A stretch of 9,912 bases of DNA from positions 1-9,912 of the forward strand of contig JBMHCM010000096.1 of assembly GCA_049889915.1 (NCBI GenBank). The letters run 5' to 3'. A model generated the notes under the pieces. It made no database searches, was not told the DNA's origin, and worked only from the letters and a program-made list of their open reading frames with translations. Made by a program: the position numbers and the translations under genes. Of the stretch, positions 1 through 6,579 are shown one piece after another. Origin of the DNA: UBA8337 sp049889915 (GTDB lineage Bacteria; Pseudomonadota; Alphaproteobacteria; RS24). How positions within the stretch are numbered: position 1 is the first letter of the stretch; each line of letters starts with the position of its first letter.

Positions 1-209
1 ACCAAATGCTCAGCTTTGAGGACGCGGCGCACGCGGTCGCGATTTTCCAACACATTGGCGCGCACATCATCAGAGCCGAGGCCGCAATTCAAACTGTCAT
101 ATAGGCCTGACGACACGCCGCCGCGCCGGGTAAAAAAGCCATGTCGCACCGGCACGGCGTCTGATGTGTGAAACGGCGGGCCGTCCGGCCTGTCAGAAAA
201 GTCAGTCAT
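1..209 (-). CDS. pgeF: Polyphenol oxidase / purine nucleoside phosphorylase family protein (PgeF/YfiH, laccase domain), N-terminal part only
   Basis: Only the first 69 codons lie in the window; the reading frame is open to the left edge. The product starts MTDFSDRPDG and soon shows HGFFTRRGGVSSG followed by LYDSLNCGLGSDD and a V-ENR-RV stretch, which is the typical N-terminus of the PgeF/YfiH (DUF152, 'multicopper polyphenol oxidase') family. Family members are cytoplasmic enzymes linked to purine nucleoside cleavage and to correct peptidoglycan composition. The zinc/copper ligand histidines and cysteine of the family lie further on, outside the window. The ATG overlaps the end of the upstream methyltransferase gene by 8 bases (ATGACTGA), so translation is probably coupled. 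The order lgt, midA, pgeF is common in Alphaproteobacteria and supports the call. The exact reaction in this organism cannot be judged from this fragment. Confidence 0.85.
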   Translation of the reverse strand, partial: MTDFSDRPDGPPFHTSDAVPVRHGFFTRRGGVSSGLYDSLNCGLGSDDVRANVLENRDRVRRVLKAEHL

Positions 210-1293
210 AATTAAATCCGGCCATTGGCGGCATGTCTTTATGAGCGACACCGAGCACTTTGAACAGGCTGCCTATTTCTTGCGGCGCGGCAAGGCGCAG
301 CCGCTCGGCATTGATTTGCTTTTCGCGTCCCGGGCTGGCTTGCATCAAGGCTAGCGCTCGCAAGCTGAGGCCGAGATTTTCCAAAAACGCGCCTTGTTCC
401 GTAATCGGCGCGATGCTCAGCCCGGCTTGCGCGGCTATATGCGCCAGCAACGGAAAATTTACATGCGCGGTCAAATCGGCAAGGCCGGGGGCGTCCAGCG
501 GGTCGACATATTTATGATGCGTCAGCGCTTGAAAGCTGTCCCCACTGCCGGGCTTGGCATGGCCGTAATCAATCAGCAGCGCTGCGCCGCCATGGCGAGC
601 TATATGGTTGCTTAGCTGCGTCATGGCGGTCTCGCCGGTCGGGCAGCTTTCGACAATGCTGCCATCCGCCAATTCCGGCGGGCAGACGGCAGTCAGGGTG
701 TCTGAAAATGGTGCAGCGCTGCTCGCCCCATCAGCATAGACCAGGCCATCACCTTGTCGGTCGACCATCACTTCCGTCCAACCGGCGGCGGTTTTTTTAT
801 ACTGGTGTATCGGCAGCGCATCGAAAAACTCATTGCCGACCAGCAGACAAGGCAGCGGCGGTAAATCGGCCAAGCTGTCGTGAAACTGTGCTTGCGGCAC
901 GGCTTGTTTTTGTAACTCCCGCAAAGCCGGGCTGGTCTCGATGAAATGTATTTCTGCGGCCTCTGCGAAACCCGGCAAAACCGTTGCTGCGCGTAAAATA
1001 TCAGCCATTAGCGTGCCGCGTCCCGGGCCGAGTTCGGCCAAACAAAAAGCCGTTGGTTGCCCCATGCGCTGCCACAAATCGGCCAACCAAGCGCCCAGCA
1101 ATTCGCCAAACATTTGGCTGACTTCAGGCGCGGTTATAAAGTCCCCGCCATCCGCTGCCGCCGTGCCAAACGGACGCCGTTGCATGTAATAGCCATATTG
1201 CGGGTCGGCCAGCGCGCGCTGCATATAAGCGGCCAAGCTCATCGGCCCATTGGCCGCGATCTCATCCAGCAATATGGTTTTCAGCGGGCTCAT
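202..1293 (-). CDS. midA: MidA/NDUFAF7-family class I SAM-dependent methyltransferase
   Basis: The protein has 363 residues, a normal length for this family. Family hallmarks are the DPQYGYY segment (30-36), GDFITAPEVSQMFGEL (50-65) and the SAM-binding glycine motif ELGPGRGT (87-94), followed by an acidic strand end at IHFIETS. The mitochondrial relative NDUFAF7 dimethylates an arginine of the complex I subunit NDUFS2 and helps assemble complex I. By homology a role in respiratory complex assembly is possible here, but the bacterial substrate is an inference. The enzyme should be cytosolic because I see no signal peptide or membrane segment. It lies 12 bases after lgt and overlaps pgeF by 8 bases, so the three genes are probably one transcript. 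No clear Shine-Dalgarno sequence precedes the ATG, which fits translation coupled to lgt. Confidence 0.93.
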   Translation of the reverse strand: MSPLKTILLDEIAANGPMSLAAYMQRALADPQYGYYMQRRPFGTAAADGGDFITAPEVSQMFGELLGAWLADLWQRMGQPTAFCLAELGPGRGTLMADILRAATVLPGFAEAAEIHFIETSPALRELQKQAVPQAQFHDSLADLPPLPCLLVGNEFFDALPIHQYKKTAAGWTEVMVDRQGDGLVYADGASSAAPFSDTLTAVCPPELADGSIVESCPTGETAMTQLSNHIARHGGAALLIDYGHAKPGSGDSFQALTHHKYVDPLDAPGLADLTAHVNFPLLAHIAAQAGLSIAPITEQGAFLENLGLSLRALALMQASPGREKQINAERLRLAAPQEIGSLFKVLGVAHKDMPPMAGFNYD

Positions 1294-1305
1294 TTATCAG
1301 CGGCT

Positions 1306-2112
1306 TCAGGCAGCAGGGCGACGCAGCGCAAAAAAGATAAAGCCGCCACCGGCGATAATCATCGGCAGCGACAGCACTTGCCCCATGGTAATGCCACCGG
1401 CCAAAAAGCCGATATGGGCGTCCGGTTCGCGCACCAATTCGATAAGCGCGCGCGACGCAGCATAGCCGATGAGAAACAGGCCGGTTAGCAGGCCGGGGCG
1501 GCGCAGCGCACCGGCTTTCCAAACCAATAGATTGAGCAACAGCAACAGTAGTGCCCCTTCCAGAGCCGCCTCGTAAAGCTGGCTGGGATGACGCGGCAAG
1601 GGCCCGCCACTGGGAAAAATCACGCCCCATGGCGCATCGGTGACGCGGCCCCATAATTCGCCGTTGATGAAATTGGCCAGCCGACCCAACAGCAAGCCTA
1701 AAGGCACGCTGGCGGCAACCATGTCGCCCAAAGACAGAATGGGGATATTGCGCCGATAGGCGAATATCAGCACGGCCAAAATCACCCCGAAGCAACCGCC
1801 GTGAAACGACATGCCGCCTTGCCACAGCGCCAGAGCCGAGCCGGGATTGGCGAGGTAGTAGCCGAAATTGTAAAACAGCACATAGCCGAGCCGCCCGCCG
1901 AGAATGACGCCCAGCGTCACCCATAAAAGCAGGTCGTCAATATCTTCTTCTTTGGCGGGCATTTTTTGCCCCTGCCAAAGCGATGCGGTGGTGGTCAACT
2001 TGACCATATATTTCCAGCCGCCAATCAGCCCGATAATATAGGCCAGCGAATACCACCGCAGGGCAAACGGGCCGATTTCAAAAATCACCGGGTCAATATT
2101 GGGAAAAGGCAT
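1306..2112 (-). CDS. lgt: Prolipoprotein diacylglyceryl transferase
   Basis: Lgt is an inner-membrane enzyme that moves a diacylglyceryl group from phosphatidylglycerol to the lipobox cysteine of prolipoproteins, the first step of lipoprotein maturation. The 268-residue product is very hydrophobic, with about seven membrane segments. It carries the Lgt signature GRLANFINGELWGR (143-156), SFHGG (102-106, with the conserved His104), HPSQLYEA (175-182) near EG (185-186), and a late conserved arginine in ELVREPD (225-231). Arg144 and His104 correspond to residues essential in the E. coli enzyme. The start MPFPNIDPVIFEIGPFALRWY is typical of alphaproteobacterial Lgt. No Shine-Dalgarno is visible before the ATG. 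It is the first gene of a minus-strand group with midA and pgeF and is divergent from the ubiK-like gene. The spacer holds a possible promoter at 2215-2223 and a tandem repeat in the predicted leader. Confidence 0.97.
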   Translation of the reverse strand: MPFPNIDPVIFEIGPFALRWYSLAYIIGLIGGWKYMVKLTTTASLWQGQKMPAKEEDIDDLLLWVTLGVILGGRLGYVLFYNFGYYLANPGSALALWQGGMSFHGGCFGVILAVLIFAYRRNIPILSLGDMVAASVPLGLLLGRLANFINGELWGRVTDAPWGVIFPSGGPLPRHPSQLYEAALEGALLLLLLNLLVWKAGALRRPGLLTGLFLIGYAASRALIELVREPDAHIGFLAGGITMGQVLSLPMIIAGGGFIFFALRRPAA

Positions 2113-2138
2113 GGGCTGGCAAATACTCGTTAGCTTGT

Positions 2139-2186
2139 GTTGCGACTTAGGTTGCGACTTAGGTTGAGGCTTGGGTTAGGGCCTGG
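2139..2186. repeat. Degenerate 12-bp tandem repeat, four units
   Basis: Read on the plus strand the units are GTTGCGACTTAG (2139-2150), the same again (2151-2162), GTTGAGGCTTGG (2163-2174) and GTTAGGGCCTGG (2175-2186); a partial fifth begins with GT at 2187. The first two are identical and the later ones drift. The array lies between the divergent lgt and ubiK-like genes, inside the predicted 5' leader of lgt. No function is known to me. Confidence 0.85.
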
Positions 2187-2199
2187 GTCAAAGTTTCGC

Positions 2200-2240
2200 T
2201 CAAATTTGACTTGCATTATAACACGCTCTGGTCAATTTTG
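2200..2240. promoter_or_regulatory. Imperfect inverted repeat flanking a possible two-way promoter
   Basis: CAAATTTGAC (2201-2210) and GTCAATTTTG (2231-2240) are inverted copies that match at 9 of 10 positions and are separated by 20 bases. The left arm is itself part of the perfect palindrome TCAAATTTGA (2200-2209). A further GTCAA lies just outside at 2187-2191. The dyad centre falls on the -10-like element between lgt and the ubiK-like gene, so it resembles an operator. The regulator is unknown. Confidence 0.4.
2215..2223 (-). promoter_or_regulatory. Possible extended -10 promoter for lgt
   Basis: On the minus strand the sequence reads TGTTATAAT, a consensus -10 hexamer (TATAAT, 2215-2220) with an upstream TGn extension. 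No good -35 is found at 17 bases; a TTGACC lies only 9 bases upstream. The start point would be about 95-100 bases before the lgt ATG. The same bases read TATAAC (2217-2222) on the plus strand, which could serve as the -10 of the ubiK-like gene with a leader of about 15-20 bases. Confidence 0.35.
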
Positions 2241-2245
2241 CCCCT

Positions 2246-2491
2246 ATGAGTGATATGAAAAACAAATTGATGGACGACCTTGGCGGGCTGATGTCCGGCC
2301 TCGGTATTGCCGCTCAGGGCGCGCGCGAAGAAGTTGAACAAGCGGTGCGCGGGCGCATTGATGCGCTATTGGCCGAAAAAGGCTTGGTCACCCGTGAAGA
2401 GTTTGAAGTGGTGCGCGAGATGGCCGTTGCGGCGCGGGAAGAAAACGCCGCTTTGCGCGCCGAGCTGGACGCGTTGAAAAAGCAAAAATAA
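2246..2491 (+). CDS. ubiK: UbiK-family accessory factor (BMFP domain, YqiC-like)
   Basis: This is an 81-residue protein of the BMFP/UbiK family. It has an amphipathic N-terminal helix (MKNKLMDDLGGLMSGL), then VTREEFEVVREMAVAARE and a C-terminal coiled coil (ENAALRAELDALKKQK) typical of the family. UbiK of E. coli is a small trimeric coiled-coil protein that binds UbiJ and lipids and assists the ubiquinone biosynthesis complex. Relatives are also described as membrane-fusogenic proteins. In this organism the ubiquinone role is inferred from the family. The gene is divergent from lgt. No Shine-Dalgarno precedes the first ATG; a second in-frame ATG at 2255 is a possible alternative start. An inverted repeat spans its stop codon. 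Confidence 0.85.
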   Translation: MSDMKNKLMDDLGGLMSGLGIAAQGAREEVEQAVRGRIDALLAEKGLVTREEFEVVREMAVAAREENAALRAELDALKKQK

Positions 2492-2505
2492 CACCGCTTT
2501 TTCAA
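2474..2505. repeat. Perfect 10-bp inverted repeat spanning the ubiK stop codon
   Basis: TTGAAAAAGC (2474-2483), which encodes the last residues of the UbiK-like protein, is the exact reverse complement of GCTTTTTCAA (2496-2505). The 12-base loop contains the TAA stop. Neither strand has a T-run directly after the stem, so it is not a standard intrinsic terminator. It may act as an mRNA 3' end stabiliser or a weak terminator between ubiK and the YbjN-domain gene. Confidence 0.5.
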
Positions 2506-2581
2506 AACGGTCGTGGATTAAATTGCGACCTCCCCATAAATCCTTTTATCGACTCAGTGAATCAGACAGTCTCAGTAGTGG

Positions 2582-2611
2582 TTGGGCGGTGTTGCACCCC
2601 CTAAATATAGA
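2582..2611 (+). promoter_or_regulatory. Weak candidate promoter for the YbjN-domain gene and proC
   Basis: TTGGGC (2582-2587) and TATAGA (2606-2611) are separated by 18 bases, and a start point near 2617 would leave a short leader before the ATG at 2634. The match to consensus is modest (3/6 and 4/6). The 142-base gap after ubiK makes a separate promoter here likely, but the exact elements are uncertain. Confidence 0.25.
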
Positions 2612-2633
2612 CACGAACGACAAGGCTGCTTCG

Positions 2634-3131
2634 ATGAGCTCTGCAATTGCCGAAAACATTCAATACGATCATCCGATTGATATGATTGAGGGCTTGGCGA
2701 CATCGCATGAGTGGCCGTTTGAGCGCGGCACGGAAGATGACATGAACGTCTGCATTTCCGGCGCCCATTGCGATTATCATCTGGCCATTAGCTGGCGTCC
2801 CGACCTTGGTGGCTTGCATGTCGCCAGCGTGTTGGACACCCGCGCCCCGAAATCCAAACGCAGCGAAATTCACGAATTGCTGGCGCTTATCAATGAGCAA
2901 TTATGGCTCGGCCATTTTGATATTTGGTCCGGCGATGGTGCGATTTTGTTCCGCAACACCATGTTTGTCAGCGGTCAAGGCCTGTCTGAAGGGCAATGCG
3001 AAGAGCTGATAAATCATGCCTTGGAAACCTGTGAGCGGTTTTTCCCGGCCTTCCAATTCCTGATTTGGGCCGGTCATTCGCCGCAAGCGGCGTTGGAAAG
3101 CAGCCTGTTCGAGACACGGGGCGATGCCTGA
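2634..3131 (+). CDS. YbjN domain-containing protein
   Basis: This is a 165-residue soluble protein of the alphaproteobacterial YbjN-domain group. The recognisable core runs from HPIDMIEGLATSHEWPFERG through CDYHLAISWRPDLGGLHVAS to LLALINEQLWLGHFDIWS, and ends with ERFFPAFQFLIWAG and a short tail. The YbjN fold resembles type III secretion chaperones; E. coli YbjN affects motility and stress responses, but the molecular role in Alphaproteobacteria is unknown. I chose the ATG at 2634 (MSSAIAENIQYDHP) because it has an AAGG motif 8 bases upstream and because homologous sequence begins just after it. The frame stays open back to a TTG at 2523, but the extra 37 residues look unlike the family and cover a promoter-like region. 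The stop overlaps the proC start by 8 bases (ATGCCTGA), so the two are probably translated together. Confidence 0.85.
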   Translation: MSSAIAENIQYDHPIDMIEGLATSHEWPFERGTEDDMNVCISGAHCDYHLAISWRPDLGGLHVASVLDTRAPKSKRSEIHELLALINEQLWLGHFDIWSGDGAILFRNTMFVSGQGLSEGQCEELINHALETCERFFPAFQFLIWAGHSPQAALESSLFETRGDA

Positions 3132-3963
3132 TAATTTGAAAACCCTGCTCGCTGACGATCGGATTCTTCTGGTTGGCGGTGGCAAAATGGGTATGGCGCT
3201 TTTGCAGGGCTGGCTGGCCGCCGGATTGTCTCCGGCGCAGTTCGCCGTGCAAGAACCGCAGCCGTCTGACGCATTGCTGGCCACCGGTGTGGCAGTAAAT
3301 CCGTCTGAGCCATTTACCCCCAGCCTGACCGTGTTGGCCATCAAACCGCAAATGGCGGCTGATGTTTTGCCCGGCTTGGGTTTGCCGGCCGGGTCGGTCG
3401 CCATTTCGCTGATGGCCGGTGTCGCCATGGCAACCATTAGTCGGCTGCTCGGCGGCGCGGTAGGCTGTATTCGCACCATGCCCAATACACCGGCAGCACT
3501 CGGCAAGGGTATGACGGCGCTATGCGCCGATGCCGCGGTGGCGGCTGCAGCCAAAGATAAGGCGACCGCTCTGTTGGCGGCGGTTGGCGAAACCGTATGG
3601 CTGGACGATGAAGCCATGATTGATGCGGTCACCGCCATTTCCGGCTCCGGCCCCGCCTATGTGTTTCATATGGCCGAAGCCCTGACGGCCGGTGGGCGAG
3701 CGCTGGGTATGGATGAGGCCATGGCGCAAAAGCTGGCGCTGCAAACCATCATCGGCGCCGCTGCCATGCTGGACACGCCGGATGCGGATGCCGCGCAATT
3801 GCGCCGCAACGTCACCTCACCGGGCGGCACCACGCAAGCGGCCTTGGATGTGTTGATGGCTGAAAACGGGCTGGGCAGCCTGTTGCGTCATGCCACGCAA
3901 AACGCGGCCGATCGTGCCAAACAATTGGCCCGCGAAGCGGCTGACGCCGACACGCAATCGTAA
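3124..3963 (+). CDS. proC: Pyrroline-5-carboxylate reductase
   Basis: ProC catalyses the last step of proline synthesis, the NAD(P)H-dependent reduction of 1-pyrroline-5-carboxylate. The 279-residue product has normal length and all the main family motifs: the Rossmann glycine motif GGGKMG (18-23), AIKPQ (72-76), RTMPNTP (117-123), SGSGPAYV (173-180) and the family signature VTSPGGTTQAAL (230-241). The N-terminal part binds the dinucleotide and the helical C-terminal part forms the dimer and active site. The ATG overlaps the end of the YbjN-domain gene, and GGGG lies just before it as a possible ribosome binding site. It converges on the histidine kinase gene, with only 14 bases between the stop codons and no terminator visible. 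A YbjN-proC pair is, as far as I know, seen in other Alphaproteobacteria, but its meaning is unclear. Confidence 0.97.
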   Translation: MPDNLKTLLADDRILLVGGGKMGMALLQGWLAAGLSPAQFAVQEPQPSDALLATGVAVNPSEPFTPSLTVLAIKPQMAADVLPGLGLPAGSVAISLMAGVAMATISRLLGGAVGCIRTMPNTPAALGKGMTALCADAAVAAAAKDKATALLAAVGETVWLDDEAMIDAVTAISGSGPAYVFHMAEALTAGGRALGMDEAMAQKLALQTIIGAAAMLDTPDADAAQLRRNVTSPGGTTQAALDVLMAENGLGSLLRHATQNAADRAKQLAREAADADTQS

Positions 3964-3977
3964 CTGCATTGGCGTGA

Positions 3978-5315
3978 TTATACCGGTAAAGAAATGGTGG
4001 CGCGCAAGCCGCCCATAACGCTTTTTGACAGCACAATATCGCCGCCATGGCCACGCGCCACGTCGCGGGCAATGGCCAGCCCCAAGCCGGTGCCGCCGGT
4101 TTGCGCATTGCGCGCATCATCCAGACGGTAGAAGGGGCGAAACACTTCTTCCATTTTATCGGCCGGAATGCCGTCGCCATTATCATCGACCGTGATATCA
4201 ACCCGGTCATGACTTGCATTGAGCTGTGCGCTGACATGCACCAAAGCGGCATGAATGCAGGCATTATTGACCAGATTGGTAATGCAGCGGCGCAGCGCAT
4301 TTTGTTTCATCGATACTTGGATATCCGGCACCTCAACCAAACGCACTTGCACATTCGGCCAGCGGCGCTCCGCATCATGGTGGATTTGCTGTAAAAATGG
4401 CGGCAGTGCGGCCTCAGAGGCGCGCTCGCCCTGATAGCCCCGCGCAAAGGCCAGATAATCATCCAGCATATCTTCCATTTCGGAAATATCGGCGTTCAGT
4501 TCTTCAATGTCGTCGCTTTGTGGCAGCATTGCCATATGCAGCTTTAGGCGCGTCAGCGGGGTACGCAGGTCATGGCTCACACCGGCCAGCATGGTGGTGC
4601 GTTGTTCTATTTGCCGCTGAATGCGGTCGCGCATTTCAATAAAGCTGGCCGCAGCCGAGCGCACCTCGGTGGCGCCGGAAGGCCGGAAATCCGGCATATC
4701 GCGGCCTTTACCAAACTCCTCAGCCGCTTTGGCGAGACGCTGAATTGGGCGGATTTGATTGCGCAGAAACACGCCGGACACGACCAGCAAAATGACTGAT
4801 GTGCCGACCATCCAAATCATGAAAATATGCGTGTTGGTGGCATAAACCCGTTTGCGCTGCGCCAAAATACGCATCACCTCACCGGGCAGCAGCACCCGAA
4901 TATCGACGTAATTATCGTAAGTTTCCGTATCGATCCAAAACGGGCGGCCGACCTGTTGGCTCAACTCACGAGCCAGCGATTGGTGCAGCAGCGCGACAAT
5001 CGGCTGTTCGCGGTCTTGCGGCAGCGTCTCACCGGGCAAAAAGGCCACTGACATGGAAAACGCATCGCCGGCCATTTGGCTCAGCAATTCGCCATCACCG
5101 CCTTGCTCGCGCATCCGCAAATCGGTCAGCATGGCGATATCAGACACTACGGCGCGCGACAGGCGCTGCGTCACGGTCGACCAATGGCGTTCCATGAACA
5201 CAAAGGCGACAACGATTTGCGTCAGCACAACCGGCATGACGATAATCAGCAGCGAGCGCGGGAAAAGCCCGGTCGGCATATAGGTCTTCAAAAGAGCGGA
5301 GAGCGAGAACCCCAT
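3978..5315 (-). CDS. EnvZ-like membrane sensor histidine kinase
   Basis: The 445-residue protein has the layout of an EnvZ-type kinase: a first membrane segment (about 21-41), a periplasmic region of about 120 residues (42-162), a second membrane segment (about 163-184), a HAMP linker (about 185-237), an H-box with phospho-accepting His248 in VSHDLRTPLTRLKL, and a HATPase domain. The ATPase shows the N-box NLVNNA (347-352), the G1 box DDNGDGIP (377-384), an F-box-like VFRPFYR (391-397) and the G2 box GGTGLGLAIA (407-416). It should autophosphorylate and pass phosphate to the response regulator encoded three bases upstream. The signal is unknown; the periplasmic part has no sensor domain I recognise. 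Start: ATG with a weak upstream ACGGA, consistent with translation coupled to the response regulator gene. Confidence 0.93.
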   Translation of the reverse strand: MGFSLSALLKTYMPTGLFPRSLLIIVMPVVLTQIVVAFVFMERHWSTVTQRLSRAVVSDIAMLTDLRMREQGGDGELLSQMAGDAFSMSVAFLPGETLPQDREQPIVALLHQSLARELSQQVGRPFWIDTETYDNYVDIRVLLPGEVMRILAQRKRVYATNTHIFMIWMVGTSVILLVVSGVFLRNQIRPIQRLAKAAEEFGKGRDMPDFRPSGATEVRSAAASFIEMRDRIQRQIEQRTTMLAGVSHDLRTPLTRLKLHMAMLPQSDDIEELNADISEMEDMLDDYLAFARGYQGERASEAALPPFLQQIHHDAERRWPNVQVRLVEVPDIQVSMKQNALRRCITNLVNNACIHAALVHVSAQLNASHDRVDITVDDNGDGIPADKMEEVFRPFYRLDDARNAQTGGTGLGLAIARDVARGHGGDIVLSKSVMGGLRATISLPV

Positions 5316-5318
5316 GCG

Positions 5319-6023
5319 TCAGTCCGTTCTCAACACATAGCCGGAGCCGCGCACGGTCTGCAGAAAAATCGGCTCGCGCGGGTCCTCTTCAATCTTGCGC
5401 CGCAGTCGATTGATTTGCACATCAATGGCGCGCTCGGAAATATCTTCGCCATCCGCCAGTTCCAGCCGCGATACCACGCGGCCCGGTGTTTGCGTCAGGC
5501 AGCGTAATACTTCAATCTCGCGGGTGGTCAGCGTAATGCGGGCGCCATCGCGTGTCAGTTCACCCTTTTCAAAGCGGAACAAGTGTTCGCCAAAGCGCAC
5601 TTCTTCCGGCGGCTCAATGGCATTTTCCTCATTGCCGCTGCGGCGCAAAATACTTTGAATGCGCAGCAGCAATTCTTTCGGGTCAAACGGCTTTGGCAAA
5701 TAATCATCAGCCCCGACAGCCAGGCCTTCAATGCGGTTTTCGGTTTCGGCCAGCGCGGTCAGCAATAAAATCGGAATGGCGTTTTCGGCTTGCCGTAATT
5801 GTTCGGTAAATTCGAGGCCGGTAACGCCGGGCATCATAATGTCGAGCACCAGCAGGTCATAGGTCAGCACCTGCATTTTGGTTTGCGCTTCGGCGGCGTC
5901 TGCCGCAATGGAGGTGCGATATCCATTATCGGCCAAATAGCGCTGCAACAGGGTGCGGATGCGGTCATCATCATCGACAATGAGAATATGCGGTGTCGTC
6001 TCGTCGGGATAGCTCACCCTCAT
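5319..6023 (-). CDS. petR: OmpR-family response regulator, PetR-like
   Basis: The 234-residue protein has an N-terminal receiver domain with the acidic pair Asp18/Asp19, phospho-acceptor Asp61 in VLDIMMP, Thr89 and Lys111 in LPKPFDP. After a short linker follows a winged-helix DNA-binding domain (about 140-232) with LTTREIEVLRCL and DVQINRLRRKIEEDP, ending in the usual TVRGSGYVL. The adjoining MarR gene suggests the PetR type of Rhodobacter capsulatus, known as needed for expression of the cytochrome bc1 genes; the symbol rests on this context and on similarity from memory. The start codon overlaps the stop of the MarR gene (ATGA), and a strong GAGGAGG lies just upstream. The kinase encoded next is the probable partner. 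Confidence 0.85.
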   Translation of the reverse strand: MRVSYPDETTPHILIVDDDDRIRTLLQRYLADNGYRTSIAADAAEAQTKMQVLTYDLLVLDIMMPGVTGLEFTEQLRQAENAIPILLLTALAETENRIEGLAVGADDYLPKPFDPKELLLRIQSILRRSGNEENAIEPPEEVRFGEHLFRFEKGELTRDGARITLTTREIEVLRCLTQTPGRVVSRLELADGEDISERAIDVQINRLRRKIEEDPREPIFLQTVRGSGYVLRTD

Positions 6024-6523
6024 GCCTCCTCACTGTTACGCGCTGCCCGCGAGCGAGCAATCAATCGGTCGACATTATCACGATCTGTCTCATTGATGAC
6101 AAGCCGCATCGTCTTTTTCCATTGTTCAAAAGCTTGCGGGCCGATTTGTTGCAAAACCGCATCAAAGCGCGCCTCTTGCGGCGCAATCAGCCGGTCATGC
6201 AAGGTCTTGCCACGGGCCGTCAAAAACAGCAGCCGCTTGCGTCGGTCCTGTGCGCCAATGCGTTGCTCGATATAATTGGCATCAATCAGGTCGCGTAACA
6301 CACGCGCCAAGCTTTGTTTGGTGACGCGTAAAATATCCAGCAAATCAGCAATGGAAATGCCCGGATTGCCAGCCACAAAATGCAAAACGCGGTGATGGGC
6401 ACGGCCAAAATCATGAGCACCCAAAATCACGTCAGGATCGGCGATGAAATCGCGATAGGCAAAAAACATCAATTCAATGGCGTCATTGAAGTCATCGGTC
6501 GATGGGTTTTTCTTCTTGCTCAT
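6020..6523 (-). CDS. petP: MarR-family transcriptional regulator, PetP-like
   Basis: The 167-residue protein has a MarR-type winged helix: a helical start (DDFNDAIELMFFAYRDF), HHRVLHFVAGNPGISIADLLDIL, the recognition region VTKQSLARVLRDLIDANYIEQ, the wing IGAQDRRKRLLFLTARG and a C-terminal dimerisation helix. The DRRKR wing matches the typical D-R-R pattern of MarR proteins. It is the first gene of the regulator operon, overlapping the response regulator by 4 bases, which is the petP-petR arrangement of Rhodobacter. MarR proteins often bind palindromes next to their own gene, and two such palindromes lie between this gene and divergent ilvE. Ligand and targets are unknown. An AGGCGG motif precedes the ATG. 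Confidence 0.85.
   Translation of the reverse strand: MSKKKNPSTDDFNDAIELMFFAYRDFIADPDVILGAHDFGRAHHRVLHFVAGNPGISIADLLDILRVTKQSLARVLRDLIDANYIEQRIGAQDRRKRLLFLTARGKTLHDRLIAPQEARFDAVLQQIGPQAFEQWKKTMRLVINETDRDNVDRLIARSRAARNSEEA
6025..6031 (-). promoter_or_regulatory. Strong ribosome binding site of the response regulator gene
   Basis: On the minus strand GAGGAGG lies 1 base before the ATG at 6023, within the last codons of the MarR gene. It supports the chosen start and suggests that the regulator can be translated efficiently despite the 4-base overlap, though the spacing is shorter than ideal. Confidence 0.5.
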
Positions 6524-6552
6524 TGCCGCCTACGTGAAATGGGTCAGTCTTA

Positions 6553-6579
6553 TTGACATAAATTATCTGCACTGATAAT
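6553..6579 (+). promoter_or_regulatory. Candidate ilvE promoter
   Basis: TTGACA (6553-6558) is a perfect -35 hexamer. A good -10, GATAAT (6574-6579), follows at 15 bases, shorter than ideal; TAATGC at 17 bases is a poorer alternative. The start point would leave a leader of about 60 bases before the ilvE ATG. The -10 overlaps the inverted repeat described separately, so a bound regulator would block it. Confidence 0.45.

Noticed and set aside
1262..1924. A 220-codon minus-strand frame inside lgt
   Set aside because: It is an Arg-rich out-of-frame reading of lgt; the lgt frame carries all the family motifs.
2206..2222. TTGACT and TATAAC as a plus-strand promoter for the ubiK-like gene
   Set aside because: Only 6 bases separate the two elements, far too few for a -35/-10 pair; the TTGAC is better explained as part of the dyad.
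2523..2633. N-terminal extension of the YbjN-domain protein from a TTG
   Set aside because: No ribosome binding site, residues unlike the family, and a promoter-like region inside; the ATG at 2634 fits better.
2901..3638. A 245-codon minus-strand reading frame opposite the YbjN-domain gene and proC
   Set aside because: It is low-complexity, rich in Ala and Ser, matches no family I know, and is fully explained as the antisense shadow of two well-supported genes.
3964..3977. Search for an intrinsic terminator between proC and the histidine kinase gene
   Set aside because: The 14-base gap has no hairpin with a T-run on either strand.
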